Assembly: GCF_030408795.1 (NCBI RefSeq)
Contig: NZ_CP047211.1
Span: 2,480,001 to 2,544,000 of the forward strand
Source of the DNA: Corynebacterium hansenii
GTDB lineage: Bacteria > Actinomycetota > Actinomycetes > Mycobacteriales > Mycobacteriaceae
Length of the DNA stretch: 64,000 nt
Direction: 5' to 3'
Positions 8,294-17,110 of the stretch are shown here, in pieces. The notes under the pieces were generated by a model, which saw only the letters and a list, made by a program, of their open reading frames with translations, had not been told where the DNA came from and made no database searches. Position 1 is the first letter of the stretch. Each line of letters begins with the position of its first letter. The position numbers and the translations under genes are program-made.

Positions 8294-9955
8294 GTGACCC
8301 AGCCTCCCCACGAGCCGAGAACCGACGGCGCCGAACCCGATTCGGCTTCGTGGGAAGTTCCGGCGGCGACGACGCACACGCCGCCCGCGTCGGTGGATTC
8401 GGTGCCGGTGCCCGCGTCCGGCGGCAAGCTTCGCCGCCTGGTCCGGGCCCGCGCCGTCAAGTCCCCGCGGCCCGCGCCGCAGCCGCGCGTCCCCGTGCGG
8501 TGGACGCCGTGGGATACCCAGGTCTTCGGGGTCCTCGCGCTGTTCGCGGCGATCACGCGGTTCGTCGGGCTGGGCTTCCCCACCGACAAGGGCACCCCGG
8601 TCTTCGACGAGAAGCACTACGTCCCGCAGGCGTGGCAGATCCTCCGCTCCACGGGCGACCCGCTGCTCGGCGGCATCGAGGACAACCCGGGCTTCGGGCT
8701 GGTGGTGCACCCGCCGGTGGCGAAGCAGGTCATCGCCTTCGGCGAGTGGCTCTTCGGCTACACGCCCCTGGGCTGGCGGTTCATGTCGGCGGTCTGCGGC
8801 GTGCTGGTGGTGTTGGCGATCATGGACATCACCCGCCGCCTGTCCGCTTCGACGCTGGCCGCGGCGGTCGCCGGCGTGCTGGCCATCGCCGACGGCGTGC
8901 TGTTCGTATCCTCCCGGATGGGGATGCTCGACATCATCCAGACCGCCTTCGTCCTCGGCGCCGCCTGGGCGCTGACGGTGGACCGGGACCGGGTGGCGCG
9001 CCGGCTCGCGGAGGTTCCGCGGCCGCTTGACGACGCCCTCGGCCCGCCCCTGCCCTGGCGCTGGTGGCGGTTCACGGCCGGCGTCATGCTCGGCCTGGCG
9101 CTCGGCGTGAAATGGTCGGGCCTGTATTACATCGCGGCGTTCGGGCTGTTGAGCGTGTTCTGCGATCTGGTGGACAGGCGCCGCGCGGGCGTCGGAAAGC
9201 CGACGCTCGGGGCGCTGGTCCGCGACACCCTGCCCGCGCTCGGACACCTGGTGGCCGTCCCGCTGACGGTGTACCTGCTGTCGTGGCGATCGTGGTTCGC
9301 GGAGGAGACGTCGGTGTACCGGCACCTGCCCGCCGCCCAGCGCGACACCGGCATCCCCGGCACCGACCGGCTGCCCGAAGCCGTGCAGAACTGGCTGCAC
9401 TACCAGCGCGGCGTCCTCGAATTCCACGGGTCGCTGACCACCTCCGGCGGCCACGAGCACCCGTGGGAATCCAAGCCGTGGCAGTGGATCTGGTCCGGTC
9501 GGCCGATGCTGTACTACTCCAACGACACCACGTGCCTGGGCGGCCGGGAATGCAAGGGCTGGCTGATGCTCTTCGGCACCCCGCCGATCTGGTGGCTGCT
9601 GGTGCCCGTCATGCTGTGGGCGCTGTACCGGTGGATCCTCCGCCGCGACGGCCGGTTCGCCCTGCCCGCCGTCGGATTCCTGGCGTCGTGGGTGCCGTGG
9701 CTGATCGCCTACGACCGTCAGATGTACTTCTTCTACGCCACTCCGCTGATCCCGTTCGTGCTCATGGCCATCGCGATCATCGCCGGCGACGTGGCCCGCT
9801 GGCGGCCCCGGGGAGGGCACGCGGGCATCGCGGTCGTCGCCGCGTACCTCGCCGTCGTCGTGGCCGCGTTCGTCTTCTGGCTGCCCATCATGACGGGCAT
9901 CCCCCTGCCGACGGAGACCTTCGAGATGCGCCTCTGGCTGCCGAGCTGGCGGTAG
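8294..9955 (+). CDS. pmt: Polyprenol-phosphate-mannose--protein mannosyltransferase
   Basis: A 553-residue GT39-type membrane enzyme that O-mannosylates secreted proteins using polyprenyl-phospho-mannose. After a soluble N-terminus of about 65 residues come the conserved first-loop acidic motif (FDEKHYVPQAW, about residue 106), the HPPVAKQVIAFGEW block and roughly ten further hydrophobic segments; the C-terminal part contains CLGGRECKGWLMLFGTP and YDRQMYFFYATPLIPF, typical of actinobacterial Pmt. GTG 8294 is selected because a -10 TATCAT sits 7 nt before it; a start at GTG 8288 or TTG 8276 is possible. It is divergent from rsmI, as in mycobacteria. A copy of the dispersed word lies in a cytoplasmic loop (9025-9035). 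Confidence 0.93.
   Translation: MTQPPHEPRTDGAEPDSASWEVPAATTHTPPASVDSVPVPASGGKLRRLVRARAVKSPRPAPQPRVPVRWTPWDTQVFGVLALFAAITRFVGLGFPTDKGTPVFDEKHYVPQAWQILRSTGDPLLGGIEDNPGFGLVVHPPVAKQVIAFGEWLFGYTPLGWRFMSAVCGVLVVLAIMDITRRLSASTLAAAVAGVLAIADGVLFVSSRMGMLDIIQTAFVLGAAWALTVDRDRVARRLAEVPRPLDDALGPPLPWRWWRFTAGVMLGLALGVKWSGLYYIAAFGLLSVFCDLVDRRRAGVGKPTLGALVRDTLPALGHLVAVPLTVYLLSWRSWFAEETSVYRHLPAAQRDTGIPGTDRLPEAVQNWLHYQRGVLEFHGSLTTSGGHEHPWESKPWQWIWSGRPMLYYSNDTTCLGGRECKGWLMLFGTPPIWWLLVPVMLWALYRWILRRDGRFALPAVGFLASWVPWLIAYDRQMYFFYATPLIPFVLMAIAIIAGDVARWRPRGGHAGIAVVAAYLAVVVAAFVFWLPIMTGIPLPTETFEMRLWLPSWR
9025..9035 (+). repeat. Dispersed word GCTTGACGACG, copy 3
   Basis: Inside pmt, sense, coding L-D-D in a hydrophilic loop (RPLDDALGP). 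Confidence 0.55.
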
Positions 9956-9988
9956 CGGAACGCCCCGCCCTGCGCCGTGCCCGGTCTC

Positions 9989-10813
9989 TCAGTCGAACTC
10001 GCCGGGCAGGCCCCGCACCGGGCGACCGGCCGCCGCGCGCCACGCCTGCGCCATCGCCGACGGGGTGTACCCGCCCAGCCACACCAGGCCGAGGGCGACG
10101 GCGGACAGCGCCATGAGCGCCAGCCCCGCGACGTCGGCGACGCCGAGGGTGCCCAGCACCAGATCGCGGGTGGCGAAGCCGATGGAGAACATCGCCGCCG
10201 CCCCGTAGACGGGCGTCATGCCCATCGCCGCGCGCGGCCGCCACGCCGCCCTGAACATGCCCACGGCGAAGGCCAGGCGGATCGCCGCGGCATCGATGGT
10301 CGGGGCGATGATGTCGTCCAGGGCGGCCGCCGCGGCAGCGGCTTCGTCCCCGAGCGTGCCACCGAGGGCGCCGCCGAGTTGCCCGCCGGAATCCAGCGCC
10401 ACCTGGTTCATGGCCCCGCCCGCCCCCAGGAGCAGCTGCACGCCCCACGCGAGATGCAGGACGCCGAGCAGGACCAGCAGCACGCGCGCGGAACCCGCGA
10501 CGAACAACCACGTCCGTTCCCGGCGGCGCCGCTCCGGTTCCACCGTCGACAGGATGCGCTCCGACAAAGCGGCCATGTCGGCGGCGTCGGGAAGCGACGG
10601 CCCCGCACCCGGGCCCGCGGGGCCCGCACCGGCGGCGGCGCGCTCCCCCGCCGGCCCCATGTGCAGCGAACGGTTGAGGGCGACGGCCTTCTCGAACCAC
10701 GCGCGGCACTCGTCGCAGGCGTCGAGGTGCGCGTCGACGACGTCGTCGTCGACGCCGGAGGGCTCCCCGTCCAACCGCGCCGACAATGCGGCGCGAACGT
10801 CCTCGCAATCCAT
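9989..10813 (-). CDS. Zinc-finger (anti-sigma-type) membrane protein
   Basis: A 274-residue protein. The N-terminus (residues 1-45, MDCEDVRAALSARLDGEPSG...HLDACDECRAWFE) has the His-x3-Cys-x2-Cys zinc motif of zf-HC2 anti-sigma factors. A Gly/Ala/Pro linker follows, then five or six hydrophobic helices instead of the single helix of a classic anti-sigma factor (for example LFVAGSARVLLVLLGVLHLA, about 105-130). No sigma factor gene is adjacent, so an anti-sigma role is unproven. A GGAGCGGGC site precedes the ATG. It starts 14 nt after the DoxX stop, so both are likely one transcript. Confidence 0.75.
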   Translation of the reverse strand: MDCEDVRAALSARLDGEPSGVDDDVVDAHLDACDECRAWFEKAVALNRSLHMGPAGERAAAGAGPAGPGAGPSLPDAADMAALSERILSTVEPERRRRERTWLFVAGSARVLLVLLGVLHLAWGVQLLLGAGGAMNQVALDSGGQLGGALGGTLGDEAAAAAAALDDIIAPTIDAAAIRLAFAVGMFRAAWRPRAAMGMTPVYGAAAMFSIGFATRDLVLGTLGVADVAGLALMALSAVALGLVWLGGYTPSAMAQAWRAAAGRPVRGLPGEFD

Positions 10814-10826
10814 GCCCGCTCCCCGC

Positions 10827-11231
10827 CTACCTGGTGAACATCCGGTCGAGGCTGGCCCGCCCCGCGCCGAACGCCCACACGATGATCAGGCCGCCGATGA
10901 GCGAGAGCACCAGCTCCGCGCCATCATCGCGCACGAACAGGCCGTTGCCCAGGTGCACCGCCCACAGGGCGCCCAGCATGGTCACCACGAGCACCACCGC
11001 CACGACCGGGGCCAGCAGACCCAGGATCAGCAGCGCCCCGCCGACCAGTTCGGTGATGGCCACCAGCCACACGGTCATCTCCGCCTGCGGGATGCCCGCG
11101 GAGACGAAATACCCGGTCGTCGCATCGACGCCGGTGATGAAGATCTTGTCCCACCCGTGCGCAATGAAAATGACGCCCAAGATGAGGCGGAGCACGAGCA
11201 ACGCTCCATCGAATACGGCGGGTCGGTCCAT
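10827..11231 (-). CDS. DoxX-family membrane protein
   Basis: A 134-residue four-helix protein with the DoxX pattern: LRLILGVIFIAHGWDKIF at the N-terminus, an EMTVWLVAITELVGGALLILGL helix, and helices at about 70-90 and 105-125. DoxX proteins are linked in mycobacteria to redox homeostasis with SodA and SseA; here the role is unknown. The start at 11231 is chosen because a TATCCT -10 hexamer lies 7 nt upstream; the longer frame would run into the tRNA gene. It is followed by the zinc-finger membrane protein. Confidence 0.85.
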   Translation of the reverse strand: MDRPAVFDGALLVLRLILGVIFIAHGWDKIFITGVDATTGYFVSAGIPQAEMTVWLVAITELVGGALLILGLLAPVVAVVLVVTMLGALWAVHLGNGLFVRDDGAELVLSLIGGLIIVWAFGAGRASLDRMFTR

Positions 11232-11238
11232 GGCAAGA

Positions 11239-11244
11239 AGGATA
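11239..11244 (-). promoter_or_regulatory. Leaderless -10 hexamer of the DoxX gene
   Basis: TATCCT on the minus strand, 7-nt spacer to the ATG at 11231. Confidence 0.55.
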
Positions 11245-11326
11245 GCCGGGACACCCGGAACGCGAAAAAGGGCCCTCCCGAACCCCTTCGGAAGAACCCT
11301 TGTCGCTGACACCCGGGTGTCGAGCG

Positions 11327-11399
11327 TGGAGCTAAGGGGAATCGAACCCCTGACCTTCTCGATGCGAACGAGACGCGCTACCAACTGCGCTATAGCCCC
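11327..11399 (-). tRNA. tRNA-Ala (anticodon CGC)
   Basis: A complete 73-nt cloverleaf on the minus strand. The acceptor stem GGGGCTA pairs with TAGCTCC (one G-U) with discriminator A. The D arm is GCGC...GCGC, the anticodon stem TCTCG/CGAGA encloses the loop TTCGCAT giving anticodon CGC, and the T arm is AGGGG TTCGATT CCCCT. The 3' CCA is not encoded. It would read GCG alanine codons, frequent at this GC content. Confidence 0.95.
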
Positions 11400-11498
11400 T
11401 CGCGCCTACGGAGCACCGGATTCCGGCGAAGGTACCGGCACCCCGTCTGCGACGAAAGCAACTTTAACAGCCCCGCCCCGGGGGCCAAAATCAGCAGG

Positions 11499-12905
11499 TC
11501 ACTGGCCTGCGGCCCGTCGGATGTCCTGCTCCGGGGACTCGTAGGTCGAGTACGGGAGATCGGCGAAATCCGGGTCCTCGTCGTCGAGTTCGACCACGAC
11601 CGCGCCAGGGCGGCGCAGGCGCTCGGGGATGCCCAGCTCCTCGTCCTCGGAATTGCGGACGCCCAGCCGCGCCATCTTCATGCGGCGGATGCGGCGCGCC
11701 CGCAGCTCGTTCTCCGCGATGACCGTGCGGCGCAGGTACACCAGGTACAGCACCAGCAGGCCCGCGCCGGCCAGCGGCAGCCACCACGTCCACCCGCCGA
11801 TGAAGAAGCCCAGGGCGGCACCGACGACGATGAACGCGGCCAGGACGCCCACGCTGCGGCGCCGGCGCGCGAACCGGGTTTCGGCGTAGCGGGCATCGGA
11901 CACGGGATCGAATCCGCCCCGGCCGCGGCGGCGCTCTGCGAAGGCGAGGTCGTCGTCGGTGAGGGTGTCGTCGAAGTCGTCGAGCTCGTCGTACCGGTCG
12001 CCCGCGCCGCGGTGGCCGCGCGGGGCGCCGAACGCATCGTCGTCGTAGTCGTAGTCGGAGGCCGGATCCGCATCGGCGTAGCGGGCAGCGGCATCGGAGC
12101 CGGCGTCCGCACCCTCGGCGCCGTCGCCGGAGCCCTCCGCATCGGCGTACGGGGCGGCCGCGGCTTCCTCCGCGGCGGTCTCGTCGTCGACCACCAGGAA
12201 ATCCTCCGGCGTCAGGTACGCGCGGGTCTCCCCGGCGGCCGCGTAGGCGACGGCACCGCGGCCGGCGGGCTCCTCCGCGACCGCGTCGGCGTCGTCAAGC
12301 TTCGTGTCCGCGCCCTGCTCCGCGCCCGTGACGGAAACGCCGGCCTCCGCGTCCTTCGTGGTCTCCGGCTCCCCGGCCCCATCCCGCTCGGAATCCCGCT
12401 CGGAGGCACCGGCCTCCAGCTCGTAGACGACGTCGCCCTCGACGACCGCGGGCACGGCCTCGGCGTCGTCCTCGATCCGCGCACCATCGCCGGACCCATC
12501 GGCGCCACGGCCGGCCCGCTCAGCCGCGGCATCGCCATCGGCGGCGGCAGTATCGGCGGCGGCATCTTCGGGGTCATCGATGAGGATGTCGTCGTCCAGA
12601 TCATCCCGCCCACGCCCCGCACGGCCCCGCACCGCGGTGGCGCCGGCCGTCGGGAGATCATCGAGTTCGGCGTCGACGGTCTCCAGCGACTCATCGACCT
12701 CCTCGCCGGGCTTGCGCACGTCGCGCTCGGTCAGCGTCGGCCGCCTTCGCTTGGTGGCCACCGTCTCGCCGCCCTGGTGGAGAAGGCGGGTACGGCCAAG
12801 GGCCTCGGACGTGCGGCGGATGGGCTGCCTGGTGTTCACCACCAACGGCGCGAGCACGAACAGCCACACCACGACGATGAGCACGAGGAGCAGAGAGCTG
12901 GACAT
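11499..12905 (-). CDS. glpR: Divisome membrane protein GlpR (SepX-type)
   Basis: A 468-residue integral membrane protein. It begins with a helix (SSSLLLVLIVVVWLFVLAPL) followed by VNTRQPIRRTSEALGRTRLL, the N-terminal signature of actinobacterial SepX/GlpR. A very acidic low-complexity segment runs over about residues 85-320 and contains the dispersed word at 12290. Two more helices follow (VGVLAAFIVVGAALGFFIGG and WWLPLAGAGLLVLYLVYL) and then a conserved tail with RMKMARLGVRNSEDEELG. In C. glutamicum GlpR is the membrane receptor of the gephyrin-like protein Glp, which binds FtsZ and links division to polar growth. The glp gene lies two genes upstream here. The start at 12905 has GGAGGG upstream. 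Confidence 0.88.
   Translation of the reverse strand: MSSSLLLVLIVVVWLFVLAPLVVNTRQPIRRTSEALGRTRLLHQGGETVATKRRRPTLTERDVRKPGEEVDESLETVDAELDDLPTAGATAVRGRAGRGRDDLDDDILIDDPEDAAADTAAADGDAAAERAGRGADGSGDGARIEDDAEAVPAVVEGDVVYELEAGASERDSERDGAGEPETTKDAEAGVSVTGAEQGADTKLDDADAVAEEPAGRGAVAYAAAGETRAYLTPEDFLVVDDETAAEEAAAAPYADAEGSGDGAEGADAGSDAAARYADADPASDYDYDDDAFGAPRGHRGAGDRYDELDDFDDTLTDDDLAFAERRRGRGGFDPVSDARYAETRFARRRRSVGVLAAFIVVGAALGFFIGGWTWWLPLAGAGLLVLYLVYLRRTVIAENELRARRIRRMKMARLGVRNSEDEELGIPERLRRPGAVVVELDDEDPDFADLPYSTYESPEQDIRRAAGQ
12290..12300 (-). repeat. Dispersed word GCTTGACGACG, copy 4
   Basis: Inside glpR, sense, coding L-D-D in the acidic low-complexity region. Confidence 0.5.
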
Positions 12906-13115
12906 GATAGGGGTCCCTCCTGTCGTCGGAAACGTCCCCGGTGCCGCAGGCCCTTCCCCGACCCGGCATGGGTTTCGCCCAACGTTAACGCCCGTGAGCA
13001 CCGTTTCGGCCCCGCCACGCCGAACCGGCGGCGCCCCGAATTGCGGGGGTCACCTGGCAGGTTGCGGGCATTCGGGTGCGTTTCAGGGGCCTCTTCCGGG
13101 GATCTCACGCCGGGC

Positions 13116-13871
13116 TCAGCCAGCCGCGTCGCCCCTGCTTTTGCCCTCGGCCCCGCTTGCCCCGCTTTCACCGTGACCCCCAGCACCGTCGCCCGCAACC
13201 CCGGCACCGGCTCCGGCTTCGGCTCCGGCCTCGGCCTCGTCTTCTTCCCCGCCTTCTTCCCCTCGCAGCCTCCGCACCGCCCCCTCCGCGACGAGCGCGT
13301 CGACGGCGCAGCCCTGCGACTCCAGCCGCTCCAGCAGCAGATGGTCGCGCCACGCGCCGTCGATGTGGAACGCCTCGCGCACGACGCCGACCTCGCGGAA
13401 ACCGCAGCGCCCCAGCACCTTTCGCGAAGCCGCGTTGTCGGCCAGCACCGTCGCCTCGATGCGGTGCATGCCCAGCGCCGTGGCGTGATCGCAGGCCAGG
13501 GCCAGCGCCGCGGTGGCGACTCCCCCGCCCCAATGCTCCGACGCGACCCAGTACCCCGCCCAACACGTGGCCACGGGGAAGGGCCGGATCGCGCCGAGCG
13601 TCATCTGCCCGGCGAACCGCCCGTCGAGTTCGATCGCGGCGGTGGCGGCATGCCCGTCCGACGCCGCCGCCCGCGCGCCGCGCACCATCTTCCGGTACGC
13701 CTTCGACGAACTCGCCTTCACCCAGTCGTCGTCGCCGGTGGGCTCGACGGCCCGCAGCACCGCCTCGTCGGCGAGCCGCGCCGCCCGCCATTCATCCAGG
13801 TCCGACCGCCGCAACGGCCGCAGCCGCACGACCCCGGCGCGCGTGATCAGGCGCTGCGAACGCATCTCCAT
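13116..13871 (-). CDS. rimJ: GNAT N-acetyltransferase, RimJ type
   Basis: A 251-residue GNAT-fold acetyltransferase of the RimJ/RimL group (N-terminal acetylation of ribosomal or other proteins). Seen: RLRPLRRSDLDEWRAAR, the AcCoA-binding region WGGGVATAALALACDHA, and the motif B stretch HRIEATVLADNAASRKVLGRCGFREVGVVREAF. The last 50 residues are an Ala/Gly/Glu low-complexity tail encoded by short DNA repeats (13200-13262), absent from the family core. ATG 13871 is preferred since GGGGGA lies just upstream; GTG 13895 and ATG 13865 are alternatives. It stands between glp and glpR, as in other corynebacteria and mycobacteria. Confidence 0.85.
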   Translation of the reverse strand: MEMRSQRLITRAGVVRLRPLRRSDLDEWRAARLADEAVLRAVEPTGDDDWVKASSSKAYRKMVRGARAAASDGHAATAAIELDGRFAGQMTLGAIRPFPVATCWAGYWVASEHWGGGVATAALALACDHATALGMHRIEATVLADNAASRKVLGRCGFREVGVVREAFHIDGAWRDHLLLERLESQGCAVDALVAEGAVRRLRGEEGGEEDEAEAGAEAGAGAGVAGDGAGGHGESGASGAEGKSRGDAAG

Positions 13872-13913
13872 GTTTTCCCCCGAACCCCGCTTCACGACGG
13901 CCCGCGTGGACCG

Positions 13914-15164
13914 CTACGCCTGCCGCGCCAGGAAGAGGACGTCGACGATGTCGCCCGGGCGCACGTGCGTGACGTCATCGGGCACGACCACCAGGCAGTT
14001 GGCCTCGGCCAGGCCCGCCAGCAGGTGGGCCTGCGCGCCGGTGGCGCCGCCGAAGGGCTGGACCAGGTACTCGGAGGTTTCCCGGTCGCGCATCAGCTGG
14101 CCGCGGATCAGGCCGCGGCGGCCGGCCACCGAATCGACGGGCGCGATGGCGCGGGCCGCGACGGTGCGGCGGCGGGGGTTGCCCTTGCCCAGGGCGATGC
14201 GGATCAGCGGCCGCACCATCACCTCGAACACCACCAGCGCCGACACCGGGTTGGACGGCAGCAGGAACGTGGGGATGCGCTCGTCGCCGAGCAGCCCGAA
14301 GCCCTGCACCGAGCCGGGGTGCATGGCCACGCGCTCGACGTCGATCTCGCCCATCTCGGCGAGCACGCGCCAGACTTCGTCGCCCGCCGCACCGCCGACG
14401 GCGCCGGTGATGACCAGCAGCTCGGACTTGATCAGCTGGCCCTCGATGATCTCGCGGATGCGGCGCGGCTCGCCGGCGGCGATGCCCACGCGATGCACCT
14501 CGGCACCGGCGTCGCGGCCGGCGGCGGCCAGCGCGTAGGAGTTGACGTCGAAGACCTGCCCCAGGCCGGGATCGCGGTCGACGTCGACGAGTTCGGCGCC
14601 GATGGACACCACGGACATGCGCGGCCGCGGGTGCACCAGCACCTTCGACCGGCCGACGGCGGCGAGCAGGCCCACCTGCGCCGGGGAGATCACGGAACCG
14701 GCGGACACCGCGACGTCGCCGGGCTGGATGTCGTCGCCGACGCGGCGGATGAAGTCGCCGGACTTCACGGCGCGCAGGGCGGTGACGCGGCGCTCGCCGC
14801 GGTCGGACCAGTCGAGGGGCAGCACGGCGTCGGCCAGGGTCGGCAGCGGGGCGCCGGTGTGCACGCGGACGGCCTGCTTGGGCTGCAGGCGCATCGGGTG
14901 GTGCGACCCGGCGGAGACCTCGCCGACGACGGGCAGGGTCACCTCGTCGAATTCCGCGAGGGTCTCGCCCGACTCGCCGCGGACGTCGACGGCCCGGACG
15001 GCGTAGCCGTCGATGGCGGATTGCACGAACCCGGGCAGCGGCGTCTCCGCCACGACGTCTTCGGCGCAGAGCAGTCCCAGCGACTCCGAGATGGCGATCC
15101 GCACGGGGGCGGGCATCGCCGCGTTCGCGGTGATCGCCGCGAGCTGCTCCTCGACCGACCGCAT
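13914..15164 (-). CDS. glp: Gephyrin/MoeA-like division protein Glp
   Basis: A 416-residue MoeA-fold protein. All MoeA domains are present, including LPGFVQSAIDGYAVRA and LPSNPVSALVVFEVMVRPL. The catalytic segment that normally reads TSGGVSxGDYD is replaced by ITGAVGGAAGDEVW (about residue 265), so molybdopterin-molybdate transfer looks lost. In Corynebacteriales this paralogue, Glp, binds FtsZ and the membrane receptor GlpR to coordinate septation with polar elongation. The position between galU and rimJ-glpR fits that. The start is ATG 15164, in the TGATG overlap with the galU stop, so translation is coupled. MoeA activity cannot be fully excluded from sequence. Confidence 0.85.
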   Translation of the reverse strand: MRSVEEQLAAITANAAMPAPVRIAISESLGLLCAEDVVAETPLPGFVQSAIDGYAVRAVDVRGESGETLAEFDEVTLPVVGEVSAGSHHPMRLQPKQAVRVHTGAPLPTLADAVLPLDWSDRGERRVTALRAVKSGDFIRRVGDDIQPGDVAVSAGSVISPAQVGLLAAVGRSKVLVHPRPRMSVVSIGAELVDVDRDPGLGQVFDVNSYALAAAGRDAGAEVHRVGIAAGEPRRIREIIEGQLIKSELLVITGAVGGAAGDEVWRVLAEMGEIDVERVAMHPGSVQGFGLLGDERIPTFLLPSNPVSALVVFEVMVRPLIRIALGKGNPRRRTVAARAIAPVDSVAGRRGLIRGQLMRDRETSEYLVQPFGGATGAQAHLLAGLAEANCLVVVPDDVTHVRPGDIVDVLFLARQA

Positions 15165-16159
15165 CAGGCCTCCCCGGCTGCCTCGTCGCAGAAGTCCGGC
15201 GAGTCGCCCTGCGGCAGGCGGCGCTCGAGGTAGCTGCGCAGCGACTTTCCGTAGGAGGGGTGGCGCAGGCCGAAGTCGACGCACGCCTTGATGAAGCCGC
15301 CCGGGTTGCCCAGGTCATGGCGGAAACCGTCGTGGATGACGATGTGCACCGGGTGGCCTTCGCGGATCAGCAGCTCGATGGCGTCGGTCAGCTGGTATTC
15401 GCCGCCCTTGCCGCGGTCGATGCGTCGCAGAGCATCGAAGATCGCGCGGTCGAGCAGGTAGCGGCCCACGGCGACGAACGTCGACGGCGCCTCCTCCGGC
15501 GACGGCTTCTCCACCATCCCGCGCACGCGCTTGACGTCGGAGGCCGCGGCCTCGCCATCGGCGCCCTCGGCCGGCTCCTCGATGTCGAAGACGCCGTAGT
15601 TGAACACGTCCTCGCGCGGCAGCTCCAGGGCGCACAGCACCGAGCCGCCGTACTCCGCGCGGACGGCGGCCATGCGCTCCATCACGCCGACCGGCAGGAC
15701 CAGGTCATCGGGGAGCATGACGGCGACGGCGTCCTCGTCGTCGTCGAGCAGCTCCTCGGCGACGAGCACCGCATGGCCCAGCCCCAGGGGCTTTTCCTGG
15801 ACGACGCCGCGCACCTCAATGACCTCGGGGGCGCGGTTGACCTTGTCGGCGATGCCGTCCTTGCCGCGCTCGCGCAGCGTCTCCTCCAGGTCCGGGCGGG
15901 GCTTGAAGTGCCCGAGCACGCCGTCCTTGCTGGGCGCGGTGACCACGGCGAGGCGGTCGGCGCCGGCGGCGGCGGCCTCTTCGGCGATCATCTCGATGCC
16001 GGGGGTGTCCACCACCGGCAGCAGCTCCTTCGGCACGGTCTTCGTGGCCGGCAGGAACCTGGTGCCCATGCCGGCGGCGGGGACGATCACCGTGCGTGCG
16101 GCGTTGCGTCCGGTGGCGCCGCGTCCGGCGTTGTCGGGGGCGTCGTGCGGAATGGTCAT
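15164..16159 (-). CDS. galU: UTP--glucose-1-phosphate uridylyltransferase
   Basis: A 331-residue enzyme making UDP-glucose for trehalose, arabinogalactan and other envelope sugars. Seen: the nucleotide-binding VIVPAAGMGTRFLPATKTVPKE (first 20 residues of it shown by family as GxGTRxLP..K..PKE), QEKPLGLGHAV, VMLPDDLVL, NYGVFDIE and MVEKPSPEEAPS, in GalU order. The start at 16159 is fixed by TAGGGT 7 nt upstream. It is first in the galU-glp-rimJ-glpR group and divergent from fthC, which starts 62 bp away with its own leaderless promoter. Confidence 0.95.
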   Translation of the reverse strand: MTIPHDAPDNAGRGATGRNAARTVIVPAAGMGTRFLPATKTVPKELLPVVDTPGIEMIAEEAAAAGADRLAVVTAPSKDGVLGHFKPRPDLEETLRERGKDGIADKVNRAPEVIEVRGVVQEKPLGLGHAVLVAEELLDDDEDAVAVMLPDDLVLPVGVMERMAAVRAEYGGSVLCALELPREDVFNYGVFDIEEPAEGADGEAAASDVKRVRGMVEKPSPEEAPSTFVAVGRYLLDRAIFDALRRIDRGKGGEYQLTDAIELLIREGHPVHIVIHDGFRHDLGNPGGFIKACVDFGLRHPSYGKSLRSYLERRLPQGDSPDFCDEAAGEA

Positions 16160-16166
16160 GCGGGCC

Positions 16167-16172
16167 ACCCTA
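16167..16172 (-). promoter_or_regulatory. Leaderless -10 hexamer of galU
   Basis: TAGGGT on the minus strand, 7-nt spacer to the ATG at 16159. Confidence 0.5.
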
Positions 16173-16208
16173 CCGACTGTCCGGGCCGCGTCCGGGGAAG
16201 CCCGGCGG

Positions 16209-16214
16209 TAGTGT
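16209..16214 (+). promoter_or_regulatory. Leaderless -10 hexamer of fthC
   Basis: TAGTGT, 7-nt spacer to the ATG at 16222. Confidence 0.5.
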
Positions 16215-16221
16215 CGCGCAC

Positions 16222-16923
16222 ATGGGAAACGGGCTGGATGGCGGGCACGGGGGCGCGGGCGGCGCCGCGGCGGGGCCGGCGGCGGGAGGGTCGGCGGGAG
16301 CGTCGGCGAAGGGTGCTTTGCGACGCTCATTGCTCGGCGCCCGATCGGCATCCGCCCCGGAGCGCATGGCCGCCGACGACGCCCGCCTCGCCGAGCGCGT
16401 CGTGGAATGGATCGCGTCGAACCGCGATGCCGGGGATTCGCCGCTGACCATCGCCGCCCACGTCCCTGTCGACGCCGAACCGGGGGCGACGTCGCTGGCG
16501 CCGGATCAGCTGCTCGATGCCCTGGCGGAGGTCGATGGCATGCCTCCGGTGCGCCTGCTCCTGCCGGTGTGCCCGCCGGGACCGCCCGCCGCGCTGCAGT
16601 GGGCGGAGTACGCGCGGGGGCCGTGGCGGGGATCGCTGGAGCCCGGCAAGTACGGGCTGTTGGAGCCGGCCGGGCCGAGGCTGGGGCCCACCGCCATCGC
16701 CGATGCGGGGATCGTCCTCGTCCCCGGCGTCGCCGCCGACCGGTCGGGGATGCGGATGGGCCGCGGCGCCGGCTACTACGACCGCAGCCTCGCCCACGCC
16801 ACGGGCCGCCTCGCGGTGATCCTGCACCCGAACGAGGTGGTCGAAGCGGTGCCGCACGACGCCCACGACCTCCCCGTCGACGCCATAATCACCGCCGAAG
16901 AGCTGATCCTCCCCGGCGCCTGA
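16222..16923 (+). CDS. fthC: 5-formyltetrahydrofolate cyclo-ligase
   Basis: A 233-residue enzyme that converts 5-formyl-THF with ATP to 5,10-methenyl-THF, salvaging folate. Seen: LEPGKYGLLEPAG, the stretch AIADAGIVLVPGVAADRSGMRMGRGAGYYDR (metal/ATP site, G-x-G-x-G-YYDR) and the C-terminal LPVDAIITAEELI. A Gly/Ala-rich extension of about 30 residues precedes the domain. The start follows the leaderless promoter hexamer. In mycobacteria the same gene also diverges from galU. Confidence 0.92.
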   Translation: MGNGLDGGHGGAGGAAAGPAAGGSAGASAKGALRRSLLGARSASAPERMAADDARLAERVVEWIASNRDAGDSPLTIAAHVPVDAEPGATSLAPDQLLDALAEVDGMPPVRLLLPVCPPGPPAALQWAEYARGPWRGSLEPGKYGLLEPAGPRLGPTAIADAGIVLVPGVAADRSGMRMGRGAGYYDRSLAHATGRLAVILHPNEVVEAVPHDAHDLPVDAIITAEELILPGA

Positions 16924-17110
16924 ACCGTTCCCCGGCCCTCAGTCGCTTGCCCGATTACGAGCCCCTACCCGGGAGCCTGCAGGGCTTCCCCTGTTCACCG
17001 TGGGGTGCCCCCGCCGGAATCCGATGGAACCGATCGCCCGCCGCGCGCGTCCAATGCTGTGACGGCGGAAGTTTCGGACACGCCACGCGGCGCGGGATGA
17101 GGGGGACGAC

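Noticed and set aside
12012..15233. Plus-strand frame of more than 1000 codons across glpR, rimJ and glp
   Set aside because: No domain or start signal; it is antisense to three well-supported genes.
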